From: Helicobacter saguini
GTDB taxonomy: Bacteria > Campylobacterota > Campylobacteria > Campylobacterales > Helicobacteraceae
Assembly (NCBI RefSeq): GCF_000762875.2
Contig: NZ_JRMP02000008.1
Location: 1-64,000 of the forward strand
Reading direction: 5' to 3'
Length of the DNA stretch: 64,000 nucleotides
In this document: one piece after another, positions 32,586-42,402 of the stretch
Layout: each line of letters begins with the position of its first letter
Position numbering within the stretch: the stretch's first letter is position 1
The notes under the pieces: model-generated
The model's input: the letters and a program-made list of their open reading frames with translations, nothing else
Told to the model about the DNA's origin: nothing
Database searches by the model: none
Translations under genes and position numbers: made by a program

Positions 32586-34310
32586 ATGGCAAAAGTATTA
32601 AAAAAAGTAGATGTTGTTACAATCGGGGCTGGCTGGACTGGCGGCATTATCGCAGCAGAGCTAACTAAGCAAGGCATTGAAGTGCTAAGCTTAGAGCGTG
32701 GAAATATGCGGACGCTCGATAATTTTGCGATGATTCATGATGAGTGGCGATATGGTATAAATTATGGTCTTATGCAGGATTGTAGTAAAGAAAGCGTTAC
32801 GATTCGCCACACTCCGCGTGAAGTGGCTGTGCCGATGCGTAAAATGGGCTCATTCCTGCTAGGCACAGATGTCGGCGGCTCTGGGACGCACTGGAATGGC
32901 TGGACTTTTCGCTTTTTACCCTATGACTTTCAAATTAAAACACTATCACAAAAGCGATATGGAAATAAGCTAGGCAAGGACTACACGCTTGAGGACTGGG
33001 GCATCACATATAAGGAAATGGAGCCTTATTATGATAAGTTTGAAAAAACTGCTGGGGTAAGTGGGGAAGCTAATCCGCTTGAAAAATCACTTGGCACATT
33101 TCGCTCTAGCCCTTATCCACAGCCGCCTTTGAAGGACACTAAGATTCTAAGGAAATTTGCTAAGGCGGCTAAAACTTGCGGCTTGCACCCATATCGCGTC
33201 CCTGCGAGTAACTCAAGTGGTTCTTATACTAACCCTGATGGGCAGGATTTATCCCCTTGTGCGTATTGCGCGTTTTGCGAGCGATTTGCCTGTGAATATT
33301 CTGCCAAAGCAATGCCCATAAACACGGTAATCCCAAAGGCTATGGCAAGTGGGAAATACACTATTAGGACGCAGGCAAATGTAGTGCAGATTCTAAAAAG
33401 GGGAAATAAGGTTACAGGTGTAAAATATGTCGATACAAAAACAATGGAAGAGTTTATACAACCCGCTGACATCGTGGTTTTAAGTAGCTATATGCTAAAT
33501 AATGCAAAGCTATTAATGGTTAGCAAAATAGGAGAGCAATATGACCCAAAAACAGGCAAAGGCACGTTAGGGCGAAATTATTGCTATCAAATGAACTCGG
33601 CTACTTTGGCATTTTTTGATGAGCAGTTTAATACATTTGCGGGCGCTGGTGCGTTAGGGACTACTTGTGATGATTTTAATGGGGATAATTTTGACCACTC
33701 AAATGTGAAATTTTTGCATGGAGCTATGATTTCAGCATTTCAAATGGGAAATCGCCCAATACAACTGCAAAATAATGTCCCAGCAGGAACTCCAAGCTGG
33801 GGTGCGGCGTATAAAAAGGCGCTAAATTATAACTACACGCGAAATATCAATGTGTATGCGCAAGGGGCGAGCCTGCCGCATAAAAATAACTATTTGGACT
33901 TAGACCCAACTTATAAGGACGCTTATGGTGTGCCGCTTTTGCGAATGACGTATAATTTTACTAATCAAGATAGGGAATTGCAACGCTTTTTTGTGGATAA
34001 ATGTGCGGAAGTGGCTTTGAAATTAGATGGCGTGAAAAGTATCAAAAAAGGTGCGTATATTAGCGATTATAGCATTGTGCCTTATCAATCTACGCATAAC
34101 ACAGGCGGCACGACTATGGGTGCTTCGCCGCACACAAGCGTGGTAAATAACTATTTGCAACACTGGCATACGGATAATCTTTTTGTAGTTGGCGCTGGTA
34201 ATTTCCAAAATAATAGCGGATATAATCCAACCGATACTGCGGGAGCTTTAGCCTACCGCGCCGCTGAGGGCATTCTAAAATATCGCAAAAACCCACGAAA
34301 TTTGGGGTAG
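32586..34310 (+). CDS. GMC-family oxidoreductase, gluconate 2-dehydrogenase flavoprotein subunit
   Basis: The 574-residue flavoprotein begins VVTIGAGWTGGIIAAELTKQ, the FAD-binding Rossmann motif, followed by EVLSLERG. It has the GMC region GTDVGGSGTHWNGWTFRFLP and four clustered cysteines (CAYCAFCERFAC). The C-terminal THNTGGTTMGASPHTSVVNN and NSGYNPTDTAGALAYRAAEG supply the catalytic His and the closing FAD contacts. With the Tat-signal subunit at 31210 it resembles C. jejuni Cj0414/Cj0415, which oxidise gluconate in the periplasm and pass electrons to the respiratory chain. It has no signal peptide, so it is probably exported with its partner. Unusually, about 590 bp separate the two genes. 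Confidence 0.88.
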   Translation: MAKVLKKVDVVTIGAGWTGGIIAAELTKQGIEVLSLERGNMRTLDNFAMIHDEWRYGINYGLMQDCSKESVTIRHTPREVAVPMRKMGSFLLGTDVGGSGTHWNGWTFRFLPYDFQIKTLSQKRYGNKLGKDYTLEDWGITYKEMEPYYDKFEKTAGVSGEANPLEKSLGTFRSSPYPQPPLKDTKILRKFAKAAKTCGLHPYRVPASNSSGSYTNPDGQDLSPCAYCAFCERFACEYSAKAMPINTVIPKAMASGKYTIRTQANVVQILKRGNKVTGVKYVDTKTMEEFIQPADIVVLSSYMLNNAKLLMVSKIGEQYDPKTGKGTLGRNYCYQMNSATLAFFDEQFNTFAGAGALGTTCDDFNGDNFDHSNVKFLHGAMISAFQMGNRPIQLQNNVPAGTPSWGAAYKKALNYNYTRNINVYAQGASLPHKNNYLDLDPTYKDAYGVPLLRMTYNFTNQDRELQRFFVDKCAEVALKLDGVKSIKKGAYISDYSIVPYQSTHNTGGTTMGASPHTSVVNNYLQHWHTDNLFVVGAGNFQNNSGYNPTDTAGALAYRAAEGILKYRKNPRNLG

Positions 34311-34361
34311 AGTAGGGTAGTAGATAGAATTTGTGCTTTAAATACTTAGAATCTTATAGTT

Positions 34362-35657
34362 TTACATCTTGAAAATTAATAATATCATAATTGTAAATAG
34401 TGATATTTGAGATATTATTAGTATTTTCATTCTTTTTCGTATTTTTTTAGCTAAATTTTCTAAGTCTTTTTTGGAATTAGATTCTATATTTTCTAATTTT
34501 TTAGCGATGAAAATTGTGTAGTTGTCAAACTCATTTTCTTTTATAGAATCTAAAACATTTTGTATCTCGCCGCTATACACAGGCGTGATTTTGGCAAATT
34601 TTTCCCATAAATGTATAGCTTTTAGGACTTTAGCATAATTATATCTACTAGGATATTTAGAATCTATTGGTGGGGACCACGGCTTATATGGTGTGTAGTG
34701 ATAGACTACAACATTTTCTAAGCCACATTCTAGCTGTTTTCTTGTGTAATACATATCACAATTTTGTTGATTTTCATCTTTTGTAATGCGTATAGGATAA
34801 TTTCCAAAAGCAAAGCTCATATAATTAAAGCAAGGGCTTAAAATACCGACATTGCCTTTTAAAATATAATTAAATACATCTTGCTCTGCAAAGTCCATTT
34901 GATAATCCTTGAAAAGTTGTTTTGCTTGTTCCCATATATTGATGTTGCGACAAGATTCTAAATTAAAAAAAATAAAACCTGCATTAAAGTAATGTTTATC
35001 ATAGTTTAGAAATTTATCTTTATTGTATTTGTGTTGTATAATTTTTTGTGTGTGAAAAAAATAATCATGCACAACATAAGCAAACTTAGATTCCATATCA
35101 ATAGTAAAAAGTCCACGAATATCGGCGTTTACAAGCATATCACACTCTAAAGATAATACATATTTAATATTAGAATCTACTTCGTTAGTAATTCTTAAAC
35201 GATAATATACAGCGTAAGCACCAACCCATTTTTCGCAATTTTCAAACAAACTATCATTAATATAATGCACTTTTATGCTACAAGGATAGATTTTATTTAA
35301 ATCATCTTGGAGTATTTGCAAATTAGATTCTAAACTTTGGTCCTTTGTGTTGGAATCTTTGCTTAAATTCTGTGTGAAAATATGAAAAATGTAGCCTTCT
35401 TGCTTTTCATAATCGCTTAAAGTGTCGTAATCTAGGGCGTGGTAGGTTAGAATCTCATTATTAGATTTTATAGATCCCCCCCCCCCCCCCGTATTATTTA
35501 CAGAATCTTGCAAACTCAAATTTTTCATACACGGCAAATTTTCATCAAAAAAATCCTTAAATTTTTTGGTTTTATCAGTATTATGCACTACACTTGTAAT
35601 AACTACAGCGGCGTATTTTATATACTCTCTACTAGAAACTAAAACAATATTAAACAT
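34362..35657 (-). CDS. Glycosyltransferase family 8 protein with a poly-G phase-variation tract (in frame)
   Basis: The start is set at ATG 35657 (AAGGAAAAAT upstream; MFNIVLVSSREYIKYAAVV), not the upstream alternative. The 431-residue product has the GT8 layout: KYVLSLECDMLVNADIRGLF with the acidic metal-binding segment, HYFNAGFIFFNLESCRN, and FAEQDVFNYILKGNVG. These enzymes add glucose or galactose to lipooligosaccharide. At about residue 60 lies a glycine run (NNTGGGGGS) coded by G15. As sequenced the frame is intact. A single-base change would truncate the protein near residue 70. A membrane-spanning C-terminus (ILIISQISLFTIMILLIF) would anchor it. Its neighbours are an EamA transporter and a second phase-variable glycosyltransferase. 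Confidence 0.85.
   Translation of the reverse strand: MFNIVLVSSREYIKYAAVVITSVVHNTDKTKKFKDFFDENLPCMKNLSLQDSVNNTGGGGGSIKSNNEILTYHALDYDTLSDYEKQEGYIFHIFTQNLSKDSNTKDQSLESNLQILQDDLNKIYPCSIKVHYINDSLFENCEKWVGAYAVYYRLRITNEVDSNIKYVLSLECDMLVNADIRGLFTIDMESKFAYVVHDYFFHTQKIIQHKYNKDKFLNYDKHYFNAGFIFFNLESCRNINIWEQAKQLFKDYQMDFAEQDVFNYILKGNVGILSPCFNYMSFAFGNYPIRITKDENQQNCDMYYTRKQLECGLENVVVYHYTPYKPWSPPIDSKYPSRYNYAKVLKAIHLWEKFAKITPVYSGEIQNVLDSIKENEFDNYTIFIAKKLENIESNSKKDLENLAKKIRKRMKILIISQISLFTIMILLIFKM
35476..35490 (-). repeat. G15 homopolymer in the GT8 gene
   Basis: C15 on the plus strand reads as G15 in the coding strand. It is preceded by AAATAATAC and followed by ATCTATAAAAT. The same AATAATAC-G(n) junction occurs in the 908-residue glycosyltransferase gene. 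The tract is long enough to slip readily. Confidence 0.9.
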
Positions 35658-35786
35658 ATTTTTCCTTATTAAATGTGGGATATAAAAGCAGGATTTTAGC
35701 ATAAAATCTTAAGTGTTTTAATATATAATAAATAGTTTATATTTAAAAGATTTTATACATTAAAGGCTAAAGAAAAGGCTAAAAAC

Positions 35787-36710
35787 ATGAGTAATATCAC
35801 GTTTGGCGTTATGTTTATGTTGCTTTCTGCGTTTTGCTTTGCCTTAATGAATGCCTTTGCAAAAGCGTTAAGCGATGATGGGATACCGCCGATGGAATCT
35901 GTGTTTTTCCGCTCTCTTATTATGGTTATCATTGTGGGCTCTATGTATCTTTACAATTTTTCTACGCATAAAAATCGCAAATATAAAAAAACTTATAAGC
36001 CCGGTGGCTGGTTTAGCCTATTTTTACGCGTGGTTATGGGTGGCTTAAGTTTTTTGGCGGTTTTTTATAATATTAGCACGATTCCGCTTGGGACTGCGGC
36101 TGCGTTTGCCCAGACTATGCCTATTTACGCGGTGATTTTAGGTGCGATTTTTTTAAAAGAAAAGCTAACTTTGCCTATTATTTTTGCTACGATTATCGGC
36201 TTTGTAGGTATTTTGCTAATTAGTAATCCGCGTTTAAATGGCATTTCGCTAGTTAATGTCGCCGTTGGAATCTTTAGTGGTTTAAGCCTTGCGATTGCCT
36301 TTGTTAGCCTGCGCGGCTTAGGAGAGCATTTTAGCAACATGTTTATTATTTTTGCCTTTGGCGTGGGGAATAGCATTTTAGGCTTTTGTGGGATGTTTTT
36401 GCCTATTTCTGGCGTGGGTGGATTTGTTGTCCCTGCGGTGCGTGAGTGGTGGATGATTGTCTTAATGGGCGGCTTTGGCACGTTAGGGCAGGTGTTTTTA
36501 AATCGCGCTTATATGGCAGCCCCCGTTGGAATTGTCGCGCCAATTGATTATACGCGCATTTTATTTAGCCTTTTGTTTGGAATCTTGCTAGGTGACGCCC
36601 TGCCAAACTTAATGACTTTTAGCGGTATCATTTTGATTATTTTTTCTGGAATCTTAATCGCCCTACCCTCGCTTTTAAAGGATTTAAGGAAGATAAGGAA
36701 AGAAGTCTAG
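35787..36710 (+). CDS. EamA-family (drug/metabolite) transporter
   Basis: The 307-residue protein has ten predicted membrane spans in two five-span EamA repeats. The first repeat includes MLLSAFCFALMNAFAKALSD and ends with PIYAVILGAIFLKEKLTLP. The second includes LGQVFLNRAYMAAPVGIVAP and FSGIILIIFSGILIALPSLL. The KEKLTLP motif closing repeat one is typical. Family members move small metabolites, and some carry lipid-linked sugars, which would suit the flanking glycosyltransferase genes, but the substrate is unknown. It is divergent from the GT8 gene. Confidence 0.9.
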   Translation: MSNITFGVMFMLLSAFCFALMNAFAKALSDDGIPPMESVFFRSLIMVIIVGSMYLYNFSTHKNRKYKKTYKPGGWFSLFLRVVMGGLSFLAVFYNISTIPLGTAAAFAQTMPIYAVILGAIFLKEKLTLPIIFATIIGFVGILLISNPRLNGISLVNVAVGIFSGLSLAIAFVSLRGLGEHFSNMFIIFAFGVGNSILGFCGMFLPISGVGGFVVPAVREWWMIVLMGGFGTLGQVFLNRAYMAAPVGIVAPIDYTRILFSLLFGILLGDALPNLMTFSGIILIIFSGILIALPSLLKDLRKIRKEV

Positions 36711-36795
36711 GATACTATATGTTTTGCATTACCTAAAAAGCTAGATTTTATAAAAATATTGTATAATTTGCTCTCAAATTCTATAAGGATGTATT

Positions 36796-37990
36796 ATGAG
36801 TTATTTGGAAGCAAAGCGAAGTGATTTGAGTAGAGAAGAACAATTGGATATTATTTTTCAAGTAGACAAAGAATATGCTAGACATTTTGAGAAAGATTTT
36901 GATGATTCTATTTTTTATAGAAAAATTGATAATTTTGCACCTAAGGCACATATAGAATCTGTGTGTTTGGCTAAGCAGGATTTGAAAAGTAAGCCTAGAT
37001 TTAGCATTGCGATACCAAATTATAGGCGAATAGAGCAGCTTAAAAGGGCGATAGATTCAGCACTTAATCAAGATTTTGATGAAGAATATGAGATTTTAGT
37101 CGTAGAAAATACTGATGATTTTAATGATAATAGCGTGTTTGACGCGATTATAAAAGATTATAAGGGGAAAATTTCATATTATAAAAATAAGGAAAATTTG
37201 GGGCTTTTTGGGAATTGGAATCGATGTTTTTTATTATCGCAAGGTGAGTGGATGTGCTGTTTGCATAGCGATGATATGCTTTTACCACCTTATTTAAAAG
37301 AAATGAGAAAGTTAGTGGATATGGATAAGTATGCGGACGCGGCGTTGATAGGATGTATAACAACGCATGGCATACACAATTTTAAAAAACGACATAAATT
37401 TATACGCAATTTTATTCCTAATGCTTATTTAGATAGAGCTATGGGTGCTTGGGGCTGGTTTGGTGTGCCTAATAATAATGGGGGGGGGGGGGAATCCTAT
37501 CATTCAGCCATTTGTTATATATCCTAACGCAAGATTACACAACAAAAAAAAGTGCATAGAGTTTGGTGGCTATCATGATGATGATTTTTATCCTAGTGAA
37601 GATATGTTTTTTTTAGCTAGGCTTGTGCATTATGGATATAAGATATATAATTATAAAATAAAGCCATTGCAAGTATCAACACGAGAAAATAATTATGGAA
37701 CTTTACCTAAATCATATTTACAATGGGGTATAAATGATTCTAGAATCTTTTTTACACTAAGTGGCAAAAATGAGTGTGGATTGCGGAATTTTATAGGAAA
37801 TATCACAAGTAGAAGCAACGATTTAAAACAAATAAACTGCCACTACATGGCTCTTTTCCTAGAAACAATAATACTTTATCTAAATAATCCAAAAGGCTTG
37901 CAAAACTTTGATATAAAAAGCGAATTTAGTGAATCCTTAATCCTGCAAAACTTACTAAAAGACCCATTTGATGTGTATAATCTAAAATAG
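36796..37990 (+). CDS. Glycosyltransferase family 2, switched off by its G13 tract
   Basis: The first frame (36796-37527) has the GT2 start: RFSIAIPNYRRIEQLKRAID, DEEYEILVVEN and MCCLHSDDMLLPPYLKEM, with the metal-binding Asp pair. It runs to the poly-G tract and stops shortly after at 37525-37527. The second frame (37445-37990) holds the rest: CIEFGGYHDDDFYPSEDMFF and a C-terminal helical part. With 12 instead of 13 Gs the two join as one 397-residue protein, with no other change needed. As sequenced the gene is therefore in the off phase. It probably modifies surface polysaccharide or lipooligosaccharide. AAGGATGT precedes the ATG. Confidence 0.85.
37480..37492 (+). repeat. G13 homopolymer in the GT2 gene
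   Basis: The tract is preceded by CCTAATAATAAT and followed by AATCCTATCATTCAG. G12 would restore the full-length frame. It closely resembles the junctions of the other coding G tracts. Confidence 0.9.
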
Positions 37991-38119
37991 TCATAGAATC
38001 TAATTTACACAAAACAAATTAATAAAACTTTGCTATAATCAAAAATTTTATTTTGCGTAATAAAATCTAGCAAAAACACAAAATTCAGCAATTTAGATTC
38101 TACAAAACAAGGCGAGAGT

Positions 38120-39301
38120 ATGGAAAAAATAATGGATATTGTCGGTATGATAGCCACTGAAAACGGCGTGAGTGAAGAGCAAGTAATCGAAGCTATTAAA
38201 GATTCTATGATAAAAATGGCGAAAAAAGAAATCGATGAAAATGCGAATTTCACGGCGTTTTACGACACTGAAAGCAAGGATTTGCGACTTGCCCAAAAAA
38301 TGCTAGTGTGCGAGGATAGCGAGTTTGAGTCGAGTTTAGAATCTACGCACATCCCGCTTAGTAGTGCGCGTGAGCTTGCTAGCAGCGTGCAAGCAGGCGA
38401 TGAGCTAGAGTATGAAATCGACTTAGAGACGATGAATCGCAGCGCGATAAACCACATTTTCCAAGACATCGGCTATCAGATTCAGCGGCTAAGTGAGCAA
38501 GAGAGCCTGCGGAAAATTGAGAGTGAAATCGGGCATTTGGTCACCGCAAATGTCGTGCATATCGATGATAACGGCAACACATCGCTTGAAATAGGCGACG
38601 TGCTGGCGTATATGCCGATGAAATATAGAATCAAGGGCGAGAAATTCAAAATCGGGCAGAGCATTCGCTGCATTTTGAAATCGGCTAGAATCACGAAAAA
38701 TGGGCTAAAAGTCGAGCTTTCCCGCACCACGCCAAAGATGATAGAGGAGCTACTAATGCTTGAAGTGCCAGAAATCAAAGATGGCGAAGTGACAATCTAT
38801 AAAGTCGCGCGAATCCCCGGTGAAAAGGCAAAAGTCGCCCTTTTTACGAACAACCCAAAGATTGACCCGATAGGCTCGGCGGTCGGCACTAAGGGCGTGC
38901 GAATTAGCGCGATTAGTAAGGAGCTAAATGGTGAGAGTATCGACTGCATCGAGTATGTAAAGCAGCCTGAGATTTTTATAGCAAAAGCGCTAAGTCCGGC
39001 TCAAATCATCTCTGTTAAAATCGAGCGAAATAGGCTAAGTGAGAATGAGCGACCTATCGCAATTATCCAGCTAGCTCAAAGCCAAAAGTCCAAAGCAATC
39101 GGCAAAAAGGGCATAAATATCCGCCTTGCAAGTCTTATCACAGGCTTTGATTTTGAGATAAAAGAAATCGCGGAGAAAAGCCCAACACCTACTAGCGAAT
39201 TAGATTCTAAAGCATTAGAAAATAAAGATATAGAATCTAAAGAAGAGAAAAAACTAGGCGTAGAAGCGCTAGAGTCGTTGTTTAAGGGGAATGACTCGTA
39301 G
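38120..39301 (+). CDS. nusA: Transcription termination/antitermination protein NusA
   Basis: The 393-residue protein has the N-terminal RNA polymerase-binding domain (MEKIMDIVGMIATENGVSEE and IKDSMIKMAKKEIDEN), an S1 domain around residues 130-200 (HLVTANVVHIDDNGNTSLEI), and two KH domains. The KH region includes PIGSAVGTKGVRISAISKEL with the GxxG-type loop and AIGKKGINIRLASLITGF. It modulates pausing, termination and rRNA antitermination. A short Ser/Lys/Glu tail with DSK and ESK pieces follows. Helicobacter NusA lacks the acidic C-terminal repeats of E. coli, and so does this. GGCGAGAG stands before the ATG. Confidence 0.95.
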   Translation: MEKIMDIVGMIATENGVSEEQVIEAIKDSMIKMAKKEIDENANFTAFYDTESKDLRLAQKMLVCEDSEFESSLESTHIPLSSARELASSVQAGDELEYEIDLETMNRSAINHIFQDIGYQIQRLSEQESLRKIESEIGHLVTANVVHIDDNGNTSLEIGDVLAYMPMKYRIKGEKFKIGQSIRCILKSARITKNGLKVELSRTTPKMIEELLMLEVPEIKDGEVTIYKVARIPGEKAKVALFTNNPKIDPIGSAVGTKGVRISAISKELNGESIDCIEYVKQPEIFIAKALSPAQIISVKIERNRLSENERPIAIIQLAQSQKSKAIGKKGINIRLASLITGFDFEIKEIAEKSPTPTSELDSKALENKDIESKEEKKLGVEALESLFKGNDS

Positions 39302-39353
39302 GTTTTAGAATTTACACTGATATACTTTGTTGAATTGTCGATTTTTTTATAAC

Positions 39354-41327
39354 TTATAATATTTGTATGGATTCTATGATTTTTAGGGGGGAGAGAGCGT
39401 AGTTTGCGTATTTGTTTTTTTTGTTTTTGCAATTTTGGTTTGTTGGTTTTTTAGATTTTAATATGTTTTTAGAATCTGCCTTTGTAATGCGTTTGGCGGA
39501 TAGGGCGTGGGCTAGGCTTGCGTTAATTGCGGCGTTTAATGCGTCATAGCCTTGTGCCATTAGCGAGACGATTAAGCCGCTTAAAACATCGCCGCTGCCG
39601 CCTTTTGCAAGGCTTACATCGCCATGCGGATTAATGTAAAGATTGCGATTATGCGTAATAAAAGTGTTTGCGCCTTTCACAAGTAGCGTGATTTGCGGGA
39701 ATTTTTGGCTAAATTTTAACGCTAAAGCTGGAATATTTTCAAGGACAAAGCTTAAATCTTGCTTAATATTTAGAATTTCACTAAGTTTTAAAAGGCTTAG
39801 AAACTCCTTTGGGTGCGGCGTTAGAGCGATATTTTCTCCCTTTTTTAAAATCTCAATAAGCTTATTTTGATAAAACATATCCGCATCAAAAATTAGCGGC
39901 GTGTGTGGGTTAGAATCTAAAATGCTATGCAAAATTGCAAAAAGTTTTTCATATTGATTTTTATCAAAGGCTGCTCCCATGCCGATGGCTAGGGCGTTTT
40001 GAGCGTGATTTTGTGAATTAGATTCTGTTTTTTGCGAGTTAGATTCTATAAAATTAGATTCTGTATTTTTAAAATTTTTAGATTCTAAAATATCTAACTT
40101 TTCGCTATAAATAATTTCATAATCTTTAATCAAAGATTTTTTAGAATCTTCATTTAATAATCCTGTGTAAATAATGCTTTTCCCAGCCCCAAAGCTAAAG
40201 GCAGCTTTAGCCGCTAAAGTCGCCGCGCCACTCATCTCGCCACAAATAATATAAGAGTTACCAAAACTCCCTTTATTACTATCTTGTTTTTTTCTTTTTG
40301 GTAAAACTAAGTCGCTTTTTTGCAAAATATAGAATCTAGATTCTGTATTTTTATTAGAAATATTTCTAGATTCTATAACTTTAGATTCTATAAACTTAGC
40401 ATTATCATAATAAATTTTACTAAAACCTAAGGGTGCAATCTTAATTTTCCCTACAATATCTTTTAGTCTTGAATCATATAAAGAAAGCGAGCCACTACCC
40501 ATAGAAATCGTATAATCAAAACTGCATAAAATATCGCAAATATCGGCATTTTCGCCACTTTCACTAATATTTATAGAATCTAAATTGCTAGATTCTATAA
40601 TCTTAGAATCTTCACTAATAATTTTGCTCCAAAGTTCTAAATTTCCTAACTTATTCCCCAAACCACTTGGCACATCACAGGCAATTTTAATCGCTTTATT
40701 TTGCGAAAGACAAGCGCGTAAAATTTGATAATTTTCATTATTTTTTAATGTGCTTTTAGTGTTATTAAAGCCAGAGCCAAAAACACAATCAATAATTATA
40801 TCACTATTATTTATCAAACTTTTTAGCTTAAAAATTCTATAATTAGTAATCTTTTTAGAATCTACATTAGCTTTTTCAAAACTTTTAGAATCTAAAAAAT
40901 AACTAAAATCAAAGATTCTAATACTGCTTAAATTCCCAAATTTAGCTAAAATCTCCCACTGCATTTTGCATAAATCACTCTTAATATTTTTTAGCAAAAT
41001 CACATTTATTCTTGCCTTTTGGTTGTTAAGTATAGAATCTAAAATGCGAGCGGCTACCATTCCATCCGCGCCATTATCACCACTACCGCAAAGAAAAGTT
41101 ATGATTTTACTATCTTTTTGCTTATTAAAATTAGAAATTTTGTAATTAGTAGGCAAAAGACTTTCATAGAATCTAGATTCTAAAAATCCTAACTTTTTTT
41201 TCAAAATCTTAGCGATAAATCGAGCCAAAAATCCCCCAGCATTTTCCATCATAATCTCACTACTAACGCCATAAATTTCCTTACACATCTTATCACATTC
41301 GCGTTTATCAATAAAAATTTCTTGCAT
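39354..41327 (-). CDS. nnr: Bifunctional NAD(P)H-hydrate epimerase / ADP-dependent dehydratase
   Basis: The start is moved to ATG 41327, where AAGGGG lies just upstream; the longer frame begins at a TTG that overlaps the preceding gene. The product has a YjeF-N epimerase domain (SSEIMMENAGGFLARFI, FLCGSGDNGADGMVAARIL, IIDCVFGSGF, KIACDVPSGLG). After a long variable linker comes the dehydratase/kinase-like domain: FGNSYIICGEMSGAATLAAK, FDADMFYQ, LTPHPKEF, and KGGSGDVLSGLIVSLMAQGY. It repairs hydrated NADH and NADPH. At about 657 residues it is far longer than the usual near 500. The surplus is Asn/Ser/Lys/Glu linker made of AGATTCT copies (such as KNTESNFIESNSQKTES). Confidence 0.92.
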   Translation of the reverse strand: MQEIFIDKRECDKMCKEIYGVSSEIMMENAGGFLARFIAKILKKKLGFLESRFYESLLPTNYKISNFNKQKDSKIITFLCGSGDNGADGMVAARILDSILNNQKARINVILLKNIKSDLCKMQWEILAKFGNLSSIRIFDFSYFLDSKSFEKANVDSKKITNYRIFKLKSLINNSDIIIDCVFGSGFNNTKSTLKNNENYQILRACLSQNKAIKIACDVPSGLGNKLGNLELWSKIISEDSKIIESSNLDSINISESGENADICDILCSFDYTISMGSGSLSLYDSRLKDIVGKIKIAPLGFSKIYYDNAKFIESKVIESRNISNKNTESRFYILQKSDLVLPKRKKQDSNKGSFGNSYIICGEMSGAATLAAKAAFSFGAGKSIIYTGLLNEDSKKSLIKDYEIIYSEKLDILESKNFKNTESNFIESNSQKTESNSQNHAQNALAIGMGAAFDKNQYEKLFAILHSILDSNPHTPLIFDADMFYQNKLIEILKKGENIALTPHPKEFLSLLKLSEILNIKQDLSFVLENIPALALKFSQKFPQITLLVKGANTFITHNRNLYINPHGDVSLAKGGSGDVLSGLIVSLMAQGYDALNAAINASLAHALSAKRITKADSKNILKSKKPTNQNCKNKKNKYANYALSPLKIIESIQIL

Positions 41328-41343
41328 TTTTAACCCCTTAAAT

Positions 41344-42357
41344 TTACTCAAAATCGCCGTTATTTTGTGCGTCAGAATCTAGCATAAATAACGCATTTTT
41401 CGCCACAATTTCGCCCACTTCTAGCCCATCTATAATCTCAAAAAAATCACTCCCTAAAATTCTTTTAGCCTCAATTTCTTGCACCATAAACTCATCATCG
41501 CTTGCTACAAAGACATAGTTTTTTTTATTTTTCTGCAAAATCGCAGACTTTGGCAAGATTAAACGCTCTTTTGGCACACTTTCAAGTAGCACTTTTGCAA
41601 ACATATTTGGGAAAAATTCAGCATTTTTATTATCCAAAATAAAACGCACCTGCACAAAATTATTAGTCACATTTGGGTAAATTATATCAAATTTTATGGG
41701 AATTTTCTTTTTAAAGCTATCCAAAATTACATAACTTTTTATAGTATTTTGTTCTAAATTTTCTAACTTTTTAGAATCTAAAGTTTGGATAAAGCCTAAA
41801 TCCTCTTGATTAATATTTGCCACAACCCAAAGGCTATCCAAATTCACAATTTTAAAAATCTCATCGCCCTTTTTTACGCCACTTCCAGCATTAAAATTTT
41901 TAGAGAAAATCACGCCATCAATAGGCGAGTAAAAAGTTACCTCATTTAGAATCTTACCCTTGCTTAACTTAGCAATTTCCTTACTATTTACCCCTAAAAG
42001 TTCTAATTTTTGACGAGCCAAATGTCCGTGATTATAACGTGATGTAACCAAATATTCACTTTGAGCATCAATTAATTCAGGCGAATAAAATGTGAATAAA
42101 GCTTCATTTTTCCTAACTTTTTCATAAATTTGTGAGACAAAAAGCTGCTGTAAAAAGCCATCGGTTCGCGTTACGATACTAAAAATTTGGCTTTGGTCTG
42201 CCTCTAATTTTGCGTAATAGCTTTTGCTTTCGCTTATTTTTTCTTTTTTTACCGCGACAACAGGGATTTTGAAATTTTTAGATTCTATAAAGTTAGTATT
42301 TTTAGAATCTGCACAAATAAAATTCAAAAATACTAAAAATATCATCAATAATTTCAT
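41344..42357 (-). CDS. Efflux periplasmic adaptor of the CusB/CrdB type
   Basis: The 337-residue protein has a signal peptide (MKLLMIFLVFLNFICADSK), a lipoyl-like hairpin region (TRTDGFLQQLFVSQIYEKVR), a helical hairpin with YSPELIDAQSEYL, and barrel segments (VTFYSPIDGVIFSKNFNAGS; LPKSAILQKNKKNYVFVASD). This is a membrane-fusion adaptor like those of copper and other metal RND pumps (CusB, Helicobacter CrdB/CznB). It would bridge the inner-membrane pump and the outer-membrane channel. No pump or outer-membrane factor gene is next to it, so partners must be elsewhere. It overlaps or abuts the following nnr gene. A T17/A17 tract lies about 28 bp upstream of the start. Confidence 0.82.
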   Translation of the reverse strand: MKLLMIFLVFLNFICADSKNTNFIESKNFKIPVVAVKKEKISESKSYYAKLEADQSQIFSIVTRTDGFLQQLFVSQIYEKVRKNEALFTFYSPELIDAQSEYLVTSRYNHGHLARQKLELLGVNSKEIAKLSKGKILNEVTFYSPIDGVIFSKNFNAGSGVKKGDEIFKIVNLDSLWVVANINQEDLGFIQTLDSKKLENLEQNTIKSYVILDSFKKKIPIKFDIIYPNVTNNFVQVRFILDNKNAEFFPNMFAKVLLESVPKERLILPKSAILQKNKKNYVFVASDDEFMVQEIEAKRILGSDFFEIIDGLEVGEIVAKNALFMLDSDAQNNGDFE

Positions 42358-42385
42358 TGTTGCATAGCCCTTTATATTTTCTAGA

Positions 42386-42402
42386 TTTTTTTTTTTTTTT
42401 TT
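42386..42402 (-). repeat. Homopolymeric A/T tract in the promoter region of the adaptor gene
   Basis: T17 on the plus strand (A17 on the coding strand) sits 28 bp before ATG 42357, between the ribosome site AAAGGG and any promoter further up. Long A/T tracts in Helicobacter promoters are known to alter transcription by length variation, so expression of the adaptor may be phase-variable. Confidence 0.75.
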
